From: Pseudoalteromonas piratica
Lineage (GTDB): Bacteria; Pseudomonadota; Gammaproteobacteria; Enterobacterales; Alteromonadaceae
Assembly (NCBI RefSeq): GCF_000788395.1
Contig: NZ_CP009889.1
Span: forward strand, 186,001-250,000
Direction of reading: 5' to 3'
Length of the DNA: 64,000 bases
Part shown: in pieces, positions 51,952 through 62,939 of the stretch
How the letters are laid out: each line of letters opens with the position of its first letter
Position numbering within the stretch: position 1 is the stretch's first letter
Position numbers and translations under genes: made by a program
The notes under the pieces: generated by a model
Seen by the model: only the letters and a program-made list of their open reading frames with translations
Told to the model about the DNA's origin: nothing
Database searches by the model: none

Positions 51952-52562
51952 AGTGATGACTCCAACTTAATGCGCTCAAGCTCGCATGCGAATAAAAACT
52001 CTAACCCTTCAATGTGGCGACGCGTTTCAGCCACACTGTTGCCCATCGCATATAAACCATGACCGCGAATAAGCACACCGTGGATCACAGGCTCTTGTTC
52101 GTGGCGTTTAGCAACGTGCTCTGCCAAGCGGGCAATATCTTGGTCATTATCAAAAATGGCAATAGTAAGCGTACTTTCGTGACTGCTGATGCCGCGTAAT
52201 GATTTTTGCATTTCATAGCCGTGAATTGCCAAGGTATCACCTTTTATAAAACGCGATAACACAGTGGCGGCAACAGAGTGAGTATGTAATACACATTCAG
52301 TGCTTGGCTGAAGTTGGTACAATTTTAAATGAAGTGCCGTTTCGGCAGATGGCTTTCCTTGGCCTTTACAAATAGCACCTTGCTGGTTGAGCTCTAAAAA
52401 GTGTTCAGGGGCTAGGTATCCTTTATCATGGCCACTAGCGGTCACAACAAATCCCGTGTCTGTTTTAATTGAAAAATTACCACCCGTTGCTGGTACCCAG
52501 CCTTTATCGCTGACCCAACGACCCGCTTCAATCAATGCACTTTTTGCGGCATCATTATACAT
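51948..52562 (-). CDS. mtnB: methylthioribulose-1-phosphate dehydratase
   Basis: 204-residue class II aldolase-type zinc enzyme. The signature region has CVLHTHSVAATVLSR (metal HxH), and HGVLIRGHGLYAMG contributes a third metal histidine; GGNFSIK near residue 28 begins the fold. It starts the minus-strand B-C-D operon, divergent from the aminotransferase gene across a second MetJ-box array. Confidence 0.93.
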   Translation of the reverse strand: MYNDAAKSALIEAGRWVSDKGWVPATGGNFSIKTDTGFVVTASGHDKGYLAPEHFLELNQQGAICKGQGKPSAETALHLKLYQLQPSTECVLHTHSVAATVLSRFIKGDTLAIHGYEMQKSLRGISSHESTLTIAIFDNDQDIARLAEHVAKRHEQEPVIHGVLIRGHGLYAMGNSVAETRRHIEGLEFLFACELERIKLESSL

Positions 52563-52589
52563 AATAGGTTACTCGAAAATAAAAATTCA

Positions 52590-52613
52590 AAACATTTAGA
52601 CGGCTATACATCC
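52590..52613. promoter_or_regulatory. MetJ-box array between mtnB and the aminotransferase gene
   Basis: Three adjacent 8-mers AAACATTT, AGACGGCT and ATACATCC (52590-52613), with 5, 7 and 5 matches to AGACGTCT, in the 109-base divergent promoter region. Confidence 0.72.
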
Positions 52614-52671
52614 GTTTTCGGCAATGATAGCATCGCTTTTGTTAAAGCACCATCAAGATTAGAGGTATCGT

Positions 52672-53811
52672 GTGCAAAGTAAATTACCAAATTTAGGCGT
52701 CAGTATTTTTTCGCAAATGACCGCATTGGCAAATGAACACCAAGCGCTTAATTTATCGCAAGGTTTTCCAGAGTTTGATACGCCTGAAGCGCTTAAAAAC
52801 AAACTGAACCTTTACAGTGCACAAGGGTTTAACCAATATTCGCCATCCAGTGGTGTACCCGCATTACAACAACAAATTGCTGATTTGGTATTGCGAAAGT
52901 ACGCTTTAACTATTTCACCAGAGGCATCGGTAACCGTTACATCAGGTGCAACAGAAGCGCTTTATGTCGCAATTCAGGCACTCGTAAGCCCAGATGATGA
53001 AGTGATTGTGTTTGATCCTGCCTATGATTCTTATCAGCCAGCGATTGAACTTGCCGGTGGTAAAGCGGTTCATATCGCGTTAACGGCGCCAAATTACCAA
53101 ATAGATTGGCAGCAGGTAGCTAACGCAATTACAAATAAAACCAAAGCGATTATTATTAATTCGCCACATAACCCAAGTACTAAAACGCTAAAACAAACAG
53201 ACATTAATGCTTTAAAGCTACTGCTTGAAGAGCATGATTTGTACCTCATCAGTGATGAAGTGTACGAGCATATTTGCTTTGATGGTGCCACACATTTAAG
53301 CGCGCTTGGTGATGACGCACTGTTTGCCCGCAGTTTTGTGGTATCGAGTTTTGGTAAAACCTTCCACTGCACGGGGTGGAAAATGGGTTACTGTGTTGCC
53401 CCTGAAAAGCTGATGGTGGAGTTTCGTAAAATTCACCAGTATGTGACATTTTCTAGCTTTACCCCCGCGCAACTGGCATTAGCCGATATGCTTAAAGAGC
53501 AGCCAAACCACGTTGACGAATTAAGCACGTTTTATCAGCACAAGCGCGATGTGTTAAGTAATGCATTAGCAAATAGCCGTTTTACACTGTTACCAAGTGA
53601 AGGTACCTATTTTTTACTGCTTGATTATTCCACCATCTCAGAATTAGATGATGTGGCATTTTGCGAGTATTTAGTAAAAGAAGTGGGTGTTGCTGCTATT
53701 CCTCTTAGCGTGTTTTATGAAAATGCCCCTGGCGATCGTGTGATTCGATTGTGCTTTGCTAAGGAAGACGCCACCCTAATCGCCGCTGCGGAGAAGTTAT
53801 GTCAGCTATAA
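52672..53811 (+). CDS. PLP-dependent aminotransferase, methionine-type (MtnE role)
   Basis: 379-residue fold-type I aminotransferase similar to E. coli YbdL. The PLP lysine is in SSFGKTFHCTGWK; NSPHNPSTK holds the conserved Asn and DEVYEHICFDGATH the Asp/Tyr pair; YVTFSSFTPAQ and the C-terminal Arg region (VIRLCFAK) follow. It would convert ketomethylthiobutyrate to methionine, often with glutamine as amino donor. GTG start with AGAGG. It overlaps the following amidase-like gene by 13 bases, which supports the glutamine-donor idea. Confidence 0.87.
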   Translation: MQSKLPNLGVSIFSQMTALANEHQALNLSQGFPEFDTPEALKNKLNLYSAQGFNQYSPSSGVPALQQQIADLVLRKYALTISPEASVTVTSGATEALYVAIQALVSPDDEVIVFDPAYDSYQPAIELAGGKAVHIALTAPNYQIDWQQVANAITNKTKAIIINSPHNPSTKTLKQTDINALKLLLEEHDLYLISDEVYEHICFDGATHLSALGDDALFARSFVVSSFGKTFHCTGWKMGYCVAPEKLMVEFRKIHQYVTFSSFTPAQLALADMLKEQPNHVDELSTFYQHKRDVLSNALANSRFTLLPSEGTYFLLLDYSTISELDDVAFCEYLVKEVGVAAIPLSVFYENAPGDRVIRLCFAKEDATLIAAAEKLCQL

Positions 53812-54590
53812 ATAACAGCTTGAAAGTCGCGTTAGTGCAAAGTGATATTGCATGGCTTGACGTTAATAAAAATTTAAACAACTTGAGCGAACAACTGAGT
53901 AATCAAGGTTCGGTTGATTTAATTTTACTGCCCGAAACATTTGCTACAGGCTTTGCCATTAATTTAGATGTGGCTGAACCAAAGCAAGGGCCAATTTTAG
54001 ATTGGATGTTGGTACAAGCAAAACGCTTAAATGTGGTGGTGGCAGGTTCAGTGTTAGTGAGCCACCAAGGTAAAAAAGCGAACCGCTTTTACTGGTGTTG
54101 GCCAACTGGCACGGTGGAATTTTACGATAAACGCCATCTGTTTTGTTTAGGTAACGAAGGCGATTTTGTAAATGCGGGTGTTGAGCGAAAAATCATTACA
54201 ATAAATGGTTTTAGGCTGTTGCCTCAGGTCTGTTATGACTTACGATTTCCTGTATTTCAACGAAGTCGTAACGACTATGATGTGATGGTCAATGTGGCAA
54301 ATTGGCCTGCGGCACGTCGTCGCATTTGGGATACCTTATTGCAGGCGAGGGCAATTGAAAATCAATGTTATGTACTTGCTGCAAATCGGGTGGGTGATGA
54401 TGGCAACGGTGTTGCACATAATGGCGGTACGGCTGCTTATGATTTTACGGGTGAAACGCTCGTTGCCGCTGAAGATAACCAAGCGCAAGTAATCACAGTT
54501 GAACTGACTAAATCGGCGTTAAACGTGTTCAAAGAAAAGTTCCCAGCCCATCTAGATGCGGACCAATTTACTCTTGCTAATATTCAATAG
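53799..54590 (+). CDS. nitrilase-superfamily omega-amidase-like protein
   Basis: 263-residue carbon-nitrogen hydrolase with the catalytic triad Glu (LLPETFATGF), Lys (YDKRHLFC) and Cys (PQVCYDLRFPVF). It resembles Nit2/YafV-type omega-amidase, which removes the amide from 2-oxoglutaramate formed when a glutamine aminotransferase acts. Its overlap with the aminotransferase gene makes it the likely partner that pulls the salvage reaction forward. The normal two-enzyme pairing is known as the glutaminase II pathway. Confidence 0.88.
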   Translation: MSAINNSLKVALVQSDIAWLDVNKNLNNLSEQLSNQGSVDLILLPETFATGFAINLDVAEPKQGPILDWMLVQAKRLNVVVAGSVLVSHQGKKANRFYWCWPTGTVEFYDKRHLFCLGNEGDFVNAGVERKIITINGFRLLPQVCYDLRFPVFQRSRNDYDVMVNVANWPAARRRIWDTLLQARAIENQCYVLAANRVGDDGNGVAHNGGTAAYDFTGETLVAAEDNQAQVITVELTKSALNVFKEKFPAHLDADQFTLANIQ

Positions 54591-54695
54591 GTGAATATTA
54601 GCTGGTAACAACTCGCTAGGTAATGTGTGGTTTATTAAACCTAAAAGCTGTTTTAAGCGTAATAACTTTATACCTCTAAACAGCTTAGGTGATAA

Positions 54696-55226
54696 ATGAA
54701 ATCGTCTCTTGCAACGGGTTTGTTGCTTATAGCAGCAAACGCAAATGCCAACATCAATCTAAACCAACTAGAATGGATGGTTATTAATGACTCGGTAATG
54801 GGAGGCGTTTCCAATAGCCGAGTTATTGTTGGTGATAATAACTTAACCTTTACGGGTGATGTATCACTTGCCAACAATGGCGGTTTTGCATCATTTAGAG
54901 CGCCCATATCATTTGAAAATACAGGCACAGATACACTTAGTTTTAAGGTGGTGGGTGATGGCAAACAATACCAACTGCGCTTGCGAGTGGATGGTTACCT
55001 AGATGGTCCTGCATTTGTGTATCACTTTAATACTGAGGCAGGTAAAGAACATACCTTTAATTTATCTGAGCAAGACTTTGTTTTGATGTTTCGCGGCAGG
55101 CAGTTTGCGTCGGACTACCAACTTCGTTTTGATGATGTGCGATCTATCGGTTTTATGATTAGCAATAAACAAGCTGGCGACTTTACGCTTTTCTTACAGC
55201 AAATAACTTTATCACAAAAAATATAA
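54696..55226 (+). CDS. exported CIA30-family protein
   Basis: 176-residue protein with signal peptide (LLLIAANANA) and CIA30-like beta-sandwich: WMVINDSVMGGVSNSRV, FTGDVSLANNGGFASFRAP, and LRFDDVRSIGFMISNKQAGDFTLFLQQI. In mitochondria CIA30 relates to complex I assembly; in bacteria the periplasmic homologs are uncharacterised and often carbohydrate-binding in fold. Monocistronic. Confidence 0.82.
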   Translation: MKSSLATGLLLIAANANANINLNQLEWMVINDSVMGGVSNSRVIVGDNNLTFTGDVSLANNGGFASFRAPISFENTGTDTLSFKVVGDGKQYQLRLRVDGYLDGPAFVYHFNTEAGKEHTFNLSEQDFVLMFRGRQFASDYQLRFDDVRSIGFMISNKQAGDFTLFLQQITLSQKI

Positions 55227-55360
55227 ATAGTTGTGCGGTTAATTTCTGGTTAAGTTTTCATCTTTTACACTACACACAACTTAAACAAATTGTTACTCCC
55301 TTAGATTTGTCAAAGTTAGTTTTCCCGAGTAGTTGTTTTATTGTTTTAAAACACATTTTA

Positions 55361-55388
55361 GCCCACACGCCTCTGTGGGCTTTTTTTT
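55361..55388 (+). terminator. terminator after the CIA30-like gene
   Basis: Perfect stem GCCCACA / TGTGGGC with a 6-base loop followed by eight T's. Confidence 0.93.
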
Positions 55389-55396
55389 GGCTAAAA

Positions 55397-55417
55397 AAAG
55401 GCGCTTAATGCGCCTTT
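55397..55417 (-). terminator. terminator of the periplasmic catalase-peroxidase gene
   Basis: Stem AAAGGCGC / GCGCCTTT with a 5-base loop; on the minus strand it is followed by a T-rich tract, 22 bases after the katG stop. Confidence 0.88.
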
Positions 55418-55438
55418 GTTTGATTGTAGCTTCACTCG

Positions 55439-57706
55439 TTATTTAATATCAAAACGATCAAGTTGCATTACTTTAGTCCAGGCTTTAACAAAGTCGTTTA
55501 CAAAACGTTCTTTTGAATTATCAAAAGCATATACTTCAGCAACAGCACGTAATTCAGATGAAGAACCGAAGATAAGATCAACTGGTGTCGCTGTGTATTT
55601 AACAGTGCCCGTTTTACGATCTTTACCTTGATACACATCGCCTGCTTTTTGCCACTTCGTAGACATATCAAGTAAGTTGACAAAAAAGTCATTGCTTAAT
55701 GTGTCTTTTTTATCTGTAAATACACCATTACTTGAACCGTCAGTATTGGTATTCAGTACACGCATCCCGCCGACTAACACTGTCATTTCAGGCACCGTTA
55801 GAGCAAGCTGGTCTGCTTTATCTACCAAGGCATCAGTTGGTGATTTGTAATAACCATTTTCATAGTAGTTTCTAAAACCATCAGCACTTGGTTTGAGTAA
55901 CGAGAATGAATTTACATCAGTTTGTGCTTGGGTCGCATCACCTCGTCCAGCAACAAATGGTACGCTTACTTTCACCCCTGCATTTTTAGCTGCTTTTTCA
56001 ATTGCCGCCGCGCCACCAAGCACTATCATATCAGCAAGAGATATTTTGCTACGCCCAAAGGTACGATCATTAAACTCATCTTTTATTTCAGTAAGTTTGG
56101 CAATGACTTTTGCAGTTTTCGCTGGGTTATTTACTGCCCATTCTTTTTGTGGCGCCAGTGCGATACGTGCACCATTTGCACCGCCGCGCATATCCGAATC
56201 ACGATAGCTTGATGCTGACGCCCATGCTGTTGCTACGAGTTCAGATACTGACAGGCCTGAATCTAAAATTTGTGCTTTTAGCTTTTTAACCTCTTTGTCA
56301 CTGACTAGTTTGTAGTCTGGTTTGTCGATAGGATCTTGCCAAATGTGTGCTTGTTTCGGATATTCGTTACCTAAGTAATTATCAAGTGGCCCCATATCTC
56401 GGTGAGTTAATTTAAACCACGCTTTGGCAAATGCAAGACGGTATTCTTCAGGATCTGCTAGGAAACGCTCAGCAATTTTTCGGTATTCTGGGTCAAACTT
56501 TAATGCCAAATCTGCCGTCGTCATTACAGGTGGGTTAAACTTCCCCTTAACGTGCGCATCAGGTACTGATTTATGTAACGATTCATCGGTAGGTACCCAA
56601 ATAATCGCACCTGCGGGGCTGCGTGATTGTTTCCACTCAAAGTTTAGTAAGTTTGATAAGTAAAGTGATGTCCACTTTGTCGGTGCTTGTGTCCATGCAC
56701 CTTCTAATCCACTGGTGACAGTATCCTCAGAATGGCCTTTCCCGCATTTATTTTTCCAGCCGAAGCCTTGCTCTTCAATGGCCTCTGCACCTGGCTCTTT
56801 GCCAACACATTTACTTGCTTTGTGTGCACCATGCATCTTACCGAATGTATGACCACCGGCAATAAGTGCCAGCGTTTCTTCGTCATTCATTGCCATGCGG
56901 CCAAAAGATTCACGGATATTTTTAGCTGAACCTAGTGGATCGGGCACACCGCCAGGACCTTCAGGGTTTACATAAATAAGCCCCATATGTACTGCCGCAA
57001 GCGGACGTTTTAGTTTGCCATCGCTATCGCGACGATCGCTTGCTAACATTTCTACTTCTGGTCCCCAATAAACCATATCAGGTTCCCAGTCATCATCACG
57101 GCCCGCAGCAAAGCCATAAGTTTTGAAGCCCATATTTTCTAGGGCAACGTTACCCGCAAGTACGATTAAGTCACCCCAAGAAATAAGCTCGCCATATTTC
57201 TGCTTAACTGGCCAAAGTAAGCGACGGGCTTTATCTAAGTTTCCATTGTCTGGCCAGCTATTTAGTGGGTCAAAACGTTGCTGACCACCACCTGCGCCAC
57301 CTCGACCATCAAGGGTGCGGTAAGTCCCGGCGGCATGCCACGTCATACGAATAAAAAATGGGCCATAGTTACCCCAATCAGCAGGCCACCATTCTTTTGA
57401 GTCAGTAAGTACAAAATCAATGTCTTTTTTTAGCGCTTCCATATCAAGCTGTGTAAACGCTTTTTTATAATTAAAGTCTTCACCTAATGGATTTGAGCGT
57501 GCATCGTGGTCGCGAAGTGGCGATAAATCGAGTTGATTTGGCCACCAAAATAGGTTTGATTTTGCTTGGTTTGGCATCACAGTGCCCATACCCGTTGCGC
57601 CTTTTGGTTTGCTCATTGTGTCTTTAGCAAATGCAGATGTTGCACTTAAAGACAGTGCTACAACAGCGGCAATAGAAGTGTATTTTAATATCTGAACGGA
57701 TTTCAT
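55439..57706 (-). CDS. katG: periplasmic catalase-peroxidase
   Basis: 755-residue catalase-peroxidase with a cleavable signal peptide (residues 1-27, ending TSAFA), so it acts in the periplasm like E. coli KatP. The distal haem pocket is present: Arg120, Trp123 and His124 in [23 protein letters not shown] holds the Tyr of the Met-Tyr-Trp adduct; [13 protein letters not shown] carries the proximal His. It degrades hydrogen peroxide and has peroxidase activity. Divergent from oxyR. Its paralog 59103 is cytoplasmic. Confidence 0.93.
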   Translation of the reverse strand: MKSVQILKYTSIAAVVALSLSATSAFAKDTMSKPKGATGMGTVMPNQAKSNLFWWPNQLDLSPLRDHDARSNPLGEDFNYKKAFTQLDMEALKKDIDFVLTDSKEWWPADWGNYGPFFIRMTWHAAGTYRTLDGRGGAGGGQQRFDPLNSWPDNGNLDKARRLLWPVKQKYGELISWGDLIVLAGNVALENMGFKTYGFAAGRDDDWEPDMVYWGPEVEMLASDRRDSDGKLKRPLAAVHMGLIYVNPEGPGGVPDPLGSAKNIRESFGRMAMNDEETLALIAGGHTFGKMHGAHKASKCVGKEPGAEAIEEQGFGWKNKCGKGHSEDTVTSGLEGAWTQAPTKWTSLYLSNLLNFEWKQSRSPAGAIIWVPTDESLHKSVPDAHVKGKFNPPVMTTADLALKFDPEYRKIAERFLADPEEYRLAFAKAWFKLTHRDMGPLDNYLGNEYPKQAHIWQDPIDKPDYKLVSDKEVKKLKAQILDSGLSVSELVATAWASASSYRDSDMRGGANGARIALAPQKEWAVNNPAKTAKVIAKLTEIKDEFNDRTFGRSKISLADMIVLGGAAAIEKAAKNAGVKVSVPFVAGRGDATQAQTDVNSFSLLKPSADGFRNYYENGYYKSPTDALVDKADQLALTVPEMTVLVGGMRVLNTNTDGSSNGVFTDKKDTLSNDFFVNLLDMSTKWQKAGDVYQGKDRKTGTVKYTATPVDLIFGSSSELRAVAEVYAFDNSKERFVNDFVKAWTKVMQLDRFDIK

Positions 57707-58034
57707 TTATGAATTCCCCTTATGATTTATGGGTGTATTTTCGCGGTTAAGTATAGAAGGGAATTTCAATAACTAAATTTGATAATAACTAAGTTGATAT
57801 TCGTTTTTTTAGATTATTACTTGGCGGGATATGGTCAACATATTTGGCGCAAAAACACTAATCAAAAAAACATATGATCACTATCTGTATTTTTGAACAT
57901 TAATATAAAGTATTGATCTATATTGCTTTAATTATTATTAAGACGTGTTCTTTTGACATTGCCCAAATTGGTGATGTGGTGATTTCATATAAATTGATTA
58001 TTATTTAAAAAACGTTCGATTTATAAGAATTATA
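57707..58034. promoter_or_regulatory. katG (periplasmic) / oxyR divergent promoter region
   Basis: 328 AT-rich bases with no ORF. It should hold the promoters of both divergent genes and OxyR sites. I could not fit a confident four-part OxyR consensus by eye. Confidence 0.45.
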
Positions 58035-58943
58035 ATGATTTCATTAAAACAGCTTCACTATGCCTTAGCCGTTGAGAAAACGCTCCACTTTAAAAAAGCA
58101 GCAGATAACTGCCATGTTTCTCAATCAACCTTAAGCACAGCGGTGCATGAGCTTGAGAAACAGTTGGGCGTTACAATATTTGAACGCAACAACAAACATG
58201 TATTTATTACAGACGAAGGGCAGCTAATTCTTGAAAAAGCCAAGCGAATTAAACTCGAAGTAGACGAATTAACACAGTTAGCAAAATCTAATAAAGAACC
58301 ACTAGCAAGCCCTATGACAATTGGTGTTATCCCAACAATTGGCCCTTTCTTGTTGCCAAAAGTATTGCCAAAAGTGCGCACTGAATACAGCGACTTCAAA
58401 CTTAAAATTGTGGAAGATCAGTCTCATGTTTTAGTTGAGAAATTGCGCGAAGGGGAGCTTGATGCTGCAATTTTAGCGCTGCCATATGATATAGATGGCT
58501 TAATGGCATTTAACTTCTGGCAAGAAGATTTTTATTGGGTGAGTCACAAAGACGAATGTGCACTTAATTTAAGTGAAATTACCACCAATGAGTTTGATCT
58601 TGCAAAGTTAATGCTTTTAAAAGAAGGGCATTGTTTAAAAGAGCATGCGCTCGCTGCGTGTAAGTTGGAGAACACGAATCATGAAAATCAATTGGATTCG
58701 GCCAGTTTGCATACTTTGATTCAAATGGTTGCCGGTAAACTAGGCACAACACTCGTCCCACAAATGGCACTTGATCAACTCGTGAAAAACGAAGGTGAAC
58801 TTACAGCAGTGCATTTAAATGAACCTGGTCCGCATCGCAGTATAGCGCTGATTGTAAGACCAAATTATGTAAGAACTAACGATATTGTCTTACTACAAAA
58901 GCTGTTTAAAGCTGAGCTAAATGAAAAATGTATTTCAACTTAA
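58035..58943 (+). CDS. oxyR: hydrogen peroxide-sensing LysR regulator OxyR
   Basis: 302-residue LysR regulator with the OxyR redox pair: Cys200 and Cys209, spaced by nine positions (EGHCLKEHALAACK), equivalent to Cys199/Cys208 of E. coli. The helix-turn-helix is LHFKKAADNCHVSQSTLSTAVHELEKQLG. Oxidation to a disulfide should activate catalase genes. It sits between two katG paralogs, one divergent and one 159 bases downstream, so direct control of both is likely. Confidence 0.93.
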   Translation: MISLKQLHYALAVEKTLHFKKAADNCHVSQSTLSTAVHELEKQLGVTIFERNNKHVFITDEGQLILEKAKRIKLEVDELTQLAKSNKEPLASPMTIGVIPTIGPFLLPKVLPKVRTEYSDFKLKIVEDQSHVLVEKLREGELDAAILALPYDIDGLMAFNFWQEDFYWVSHKDECALNLSEITTNEFDLAKLMLLKEGHCLKEHALAACKLENTNHENQLDSASLHTLIQMVAGKLGTTLVPQMALDQLVKNEGELTAVHLNEPGPHRSIALIVRPNYVRTNDIVLLQKLFKAELNEKCIST

Positions 58944-59099
58944 GACACAATCTTTAAAAGTTATTTTTAGAATAATGCAGCTGTCTAGCCTACAGTTATT
59001 AACTTGTAATCACTTTATGTTCAGTTTTAATTCCATACGATAAGTTTTAGGTAAATGTTTAATCACAAATAATTTTTCCAGCAAAGGAAGAGGAGATGA

Positions 59100-61262
<2,163 letters not shown>

Positions 61263-61280
61263 TATTTCGCCCAATAAAAA

Positions 61281-61309
61281 AGCCTTTCTATTTAATCGAT
61301 AGAAAGGCT
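61281..61309. terminator. terminator hairpin of peptide module copy 1 and of katG
   Basis: Perfect stem AGCCTTTCTAT / ATAGAAAGGCT with a 7-base loop, T-rich on both sides. It serves the minus-strand peptide operon and the convergent katG. The second copy has AACC/GGTT in place of AGCC/GGCT. Confidence 0.88.
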
Positions 61310-61364
61310 ATTTTAATTGTTTTCTGAATATATAAATTAACTTGTTTGTTTTTGCCATAGGCAT
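61308..61364 (-). CDS. 18-residue basic peptide, module copy 1 (small ORF C1)
   Basis: Reads MPMAKTNKLIYIFRKQLK then TAG. AAGGA lies 3 bases before this ATG, and 9 bases before a second in-frame ATG (61358) that is better placed, giving 16 residues. Net charge is strongly positive. The second module copy keeps the frame, with only synonymous or conservative changes plus I to K, and uses TAA. Its stop overlaps the terminator stem. A cationic membrane-active peptide is an inference. Confidence 0.55.
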   Translation of the reverse strand: MPMAKTNKLIYIFRKQLK

Positions 61365-61391
61365 ATTTCCTTAAGTTTTGTTTAATTCATC

Positions 61392-61526
61392 TTACTTAAA
61401 TAATAAGTAACTACCACCTACGGCTACACCTGTTACAATTGCAGCTGTCATACCTGCGGTTACTAAACCAACTACCACAAAAGCTGTTAATGCAGCGGTC
61501 ATTACAATATCAAATACGTTGTTCAT
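61392..61526 (-). CDS. 44-residue hydrophobic peptide, module copy 1 (small ORF A1)
   Basis: Starts MNNVFDIVMTAALTAF and continues as one long Val/Ala/Gly/Thr-rich hydrophobic segment ending SYLLFK. It contains a GVAVGG (GxxxG) motif. GGAG lies 8 bases upstream of the ATG. The paralog in copy 2 differs by one residue (N2 to S) and two silent changes. No homolog is recognised. It could be a single-span membrane protein, or one half of a two-peptide bacteriocin, or a toxic small protein. Confidence 0.8.
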   Translation of the reverse strand: MNNVFDIVMTAALTAFVVVGLVTAGMTAAIVTGVAVGGSYLLFK

Positions 61527-61551
61527 TTTTTATCTCCGATTAGTTTTAAAA

Positions 61552-61692
61552 TTATTTAGTTAACATGTATGTGCCGCCAATTGCTGCACCTGCCATAATA
61601 GCCGTTGTCATACCAGCAGTTACAAGGCCTGCTACTACAAATGTTGTTAAACCAGCTGCCATTAAAATCTCGATTGCGTTTGATGTATTCAT
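61552..61692 (-). CDS. 46-residue hydrophobic peptide, module copy 1 (small ORF B1)
   Basis: Starts MNTSNAIEILMAAGLTTF, shares TTFVVAGLVTAGMT with peptide A (TAFVVVGLVTAGMT) and ends GGTYMLTK; GAAIGG is its GxxxG. AGGAAA lies 6 bases upstream of the ATG. Peptides A and B are thus paralogs. They are separated by 25 bases and probably cotranscribed and coordinately expressed. The copy 2 version differs by E8 to D and two silent changes. Confidence 0.8.
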   Translation of the reverse strand: MNTSNAIEILMAAGLTTFVVAGLVTAGMTTAIMAGAAIGGTYMLTK

Positions 61693-61945
61693 TGTTCAAT
61701 TTCCTATTTAAGTTTTAGTAAAGCGTGTTGCTTGAGTTAAATAATAGGCAATTGATATGAGGATTCTTGAGCTTTGTGATGTTTGGCTAATTACGGTGAT
61801 ATTTGGTTTTATTGCGGGATGAAATAATGTTTTATTCAGTGAATGAGCAAGGAAGTTTTTACATGCGCAAGTATTTAAGCAGTTTCCAAAGCCTATGCTG
61901 TATGGATTTTAATACGTGTTACTTCACTGCTTTATTTATTAGGTG

Positions 61946-62068
61946 TTAAGTCATTACAGAATTAACAAATATTGCAGTTAGCATAAACCCCACGCCTACG
62001 GCGAAACCAATTAATAATGCTTTTAAAATGGTCGACTTTTTATTTGTTTTTAGTGGCTGATTACTCAT
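61946..62068 (-). CDS. 40-residue single-span protein between the XRE regulator and peptide module
   Basis: Reads MSNQPLKTNKKSTILKALLI followed by a Gly/Val/Phe-rich membrane segment (GFAVGVGFMLTAIF) and NSVMT. A basic N-terminus (four Lys) precedes the span, so N-in orientation is expected. The ribosome site GAGAAA is weak and distant. It begins 65 bases after the regulator gene on the same strand. No family recognised; it may be an immunity or accessory protein. Confidence 0.6.
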   Translation of the reverse strand: MSNQPLKTNKKSTILKALLIGFAVGVGFMLTAIFVNSVMT

Positions 62069-62133
62069 TGTGATTTATTTCTCTATTTTGACCATTTAGT
62101 TTCGTAAAAAAGGTGGAGACATAAAGTGACTGG

Positions 62134-62643
62134 TTATTTCGTATCTGTGCCATTTTTGTGCTCATCACGCTCAACAATTTGAGAAAGCTTCTTTTGTTCC
62201 CATTTATCACCAAATGGTTCAAATACATAAAATGCGAAACCCGCAATCATGACAGCAAATGACAAAAAAACGGCTACTAAAGAACCAAAATTTTCCCCGT
62301 TATTATAGTTAGGTAACATGAAAAATATGAATACGACAGTTAGAAAAGTGCAAAAACCATAGAAATACTTAATCAATTTAACTTTTTCTTTCGCGTTTTT
62401 TAATTGCTCATCAGTTACATTTTCTTGTGCAGTTTTTTGGCTTGCTTTTGCCGGCTGAGTCTCTTTATTAATTAACTCTAAAAGCTCAGATACAGTGATT
62501 TCGAAAACAGCTGCCAATGACTTTAAGGTTTCGCTCCCTACTTTGTTGCCTCTTTCAACTCTTTGGATCGTTCGAACGTTTAAGCCGCTAAATTGTGCTA
62601 ATTGTTCTTGTGACCAGTTTCTTTTGAGCCTGAGAGATTTCAT
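62134..62643 (-). CDS. membrane-anchored XRE-type transcriptional regulator
   Basis: 169 residues. Residues 1-57 are a Cro/C1-type helix-turn-helix (LRLKRNWSQEQLAQFSGLNVRTIQRVERG). A Gln/Lys-rich linker precedes two hydrophobic spans at about 92-108 and 120-138 (FYGFCTFLTVVFIFFML and SLVAVFLSFAVMIAGFAFYVF). The tail is charged. Combination of XRE and 2TM suggests a DNA-binding protein held at the inner membrane. It lies between the two copies of the small-peptide module and transcribes in the same direction, which makes it a candidate regulator. Confidence 0.85.
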   Translation of the reverse strand: MKSLRLKRNWSQEQLAQFSGLNVRTIQRVERGNKVGSETLKSLAAVFEITVSELLELINKETQPAKASQKTAQENVTDEQLKNAKEKVKLIKYFYGFCTFLTVVFIFFMLPNYNNGENFGSLVAVFLSFAVMIAGFAFYVFEPFGDKWEQKKLSQIVERDEHKNGTDTK

Positions 62644-62827
62644 AGGCGATCCCTGTTTATAAAAATTGGTTACATACTATACCAAATTGGTGCTGACAGT
62701 AATGACATTTACCCGACAGTTACCTGACACGGGTTCAATAGGCGCAATATAATAGTGTGATAGATGGGATTTTGAGAGGTAATCGTTTAAGAAAAAGGGG
62801 TATGTCTAATGTTTATTTTTAACAAAA

Positions 62828-62857
62828 AACCTTTCTATTTAGCTGGATAGAAAGGTT
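62828..62857 (-). terminator. terminator of peptide module copy 2
   Basis: Perfect stem AACCTTTCTAT / ATAGAAAGGTT with an 8-base loop, followed on the minus strand by a T-run. One base pair is exchanged (A-T instead of G-C) compared with copy 1: compensatory change. Confidence 0.85.
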
Positions 62858-62912
62858 ATTTAATTTGCTTTTTGAATTTATAAATTAGCTTGTTTGTTTT
62901 TGCCATAGGCAT
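62856..62912 (-). CDS. 18-residue basic peptide, module copy 2 (small ORF C2)
   Basis: Reads MPMAKTNKLIYKFKKQIK then TAA. It is in the same place as C1 with the same AAGGA ribosome site. Relative to C1 there are seven to nine base changes in 57, no indel and an intact frame. Confidence 0.55.
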   Translation of the reverse strand: MPMAKTNKLIYKFKKQIK

Positions 62913-62939
62913 ATTTCCTTAAGTTTTGTTTAATTCATC

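Larger units (their letters stand above)
61275..61814 (-). repeat. direct repeat copy 1: small-peptide module
   Basis: About 540 bases that are nearly identical to 62820-63363. The module includes an upstream promoter-proximal block (TTGCCTATTATTTAACTCAAG on the minus strand), a 46-codon ORF, a 44-codon ORF, an 18-codon ORF and a terminator hairpin. Confidence 0.9.

Noticed and set aside
57707..58034. OxyR binding site in the katG-oxyR intergenic region
   Set aside because: Several ATAG/CTAT-like pieces exist but I could not align the four-part motif convincingly by eye, so no site is claimed.
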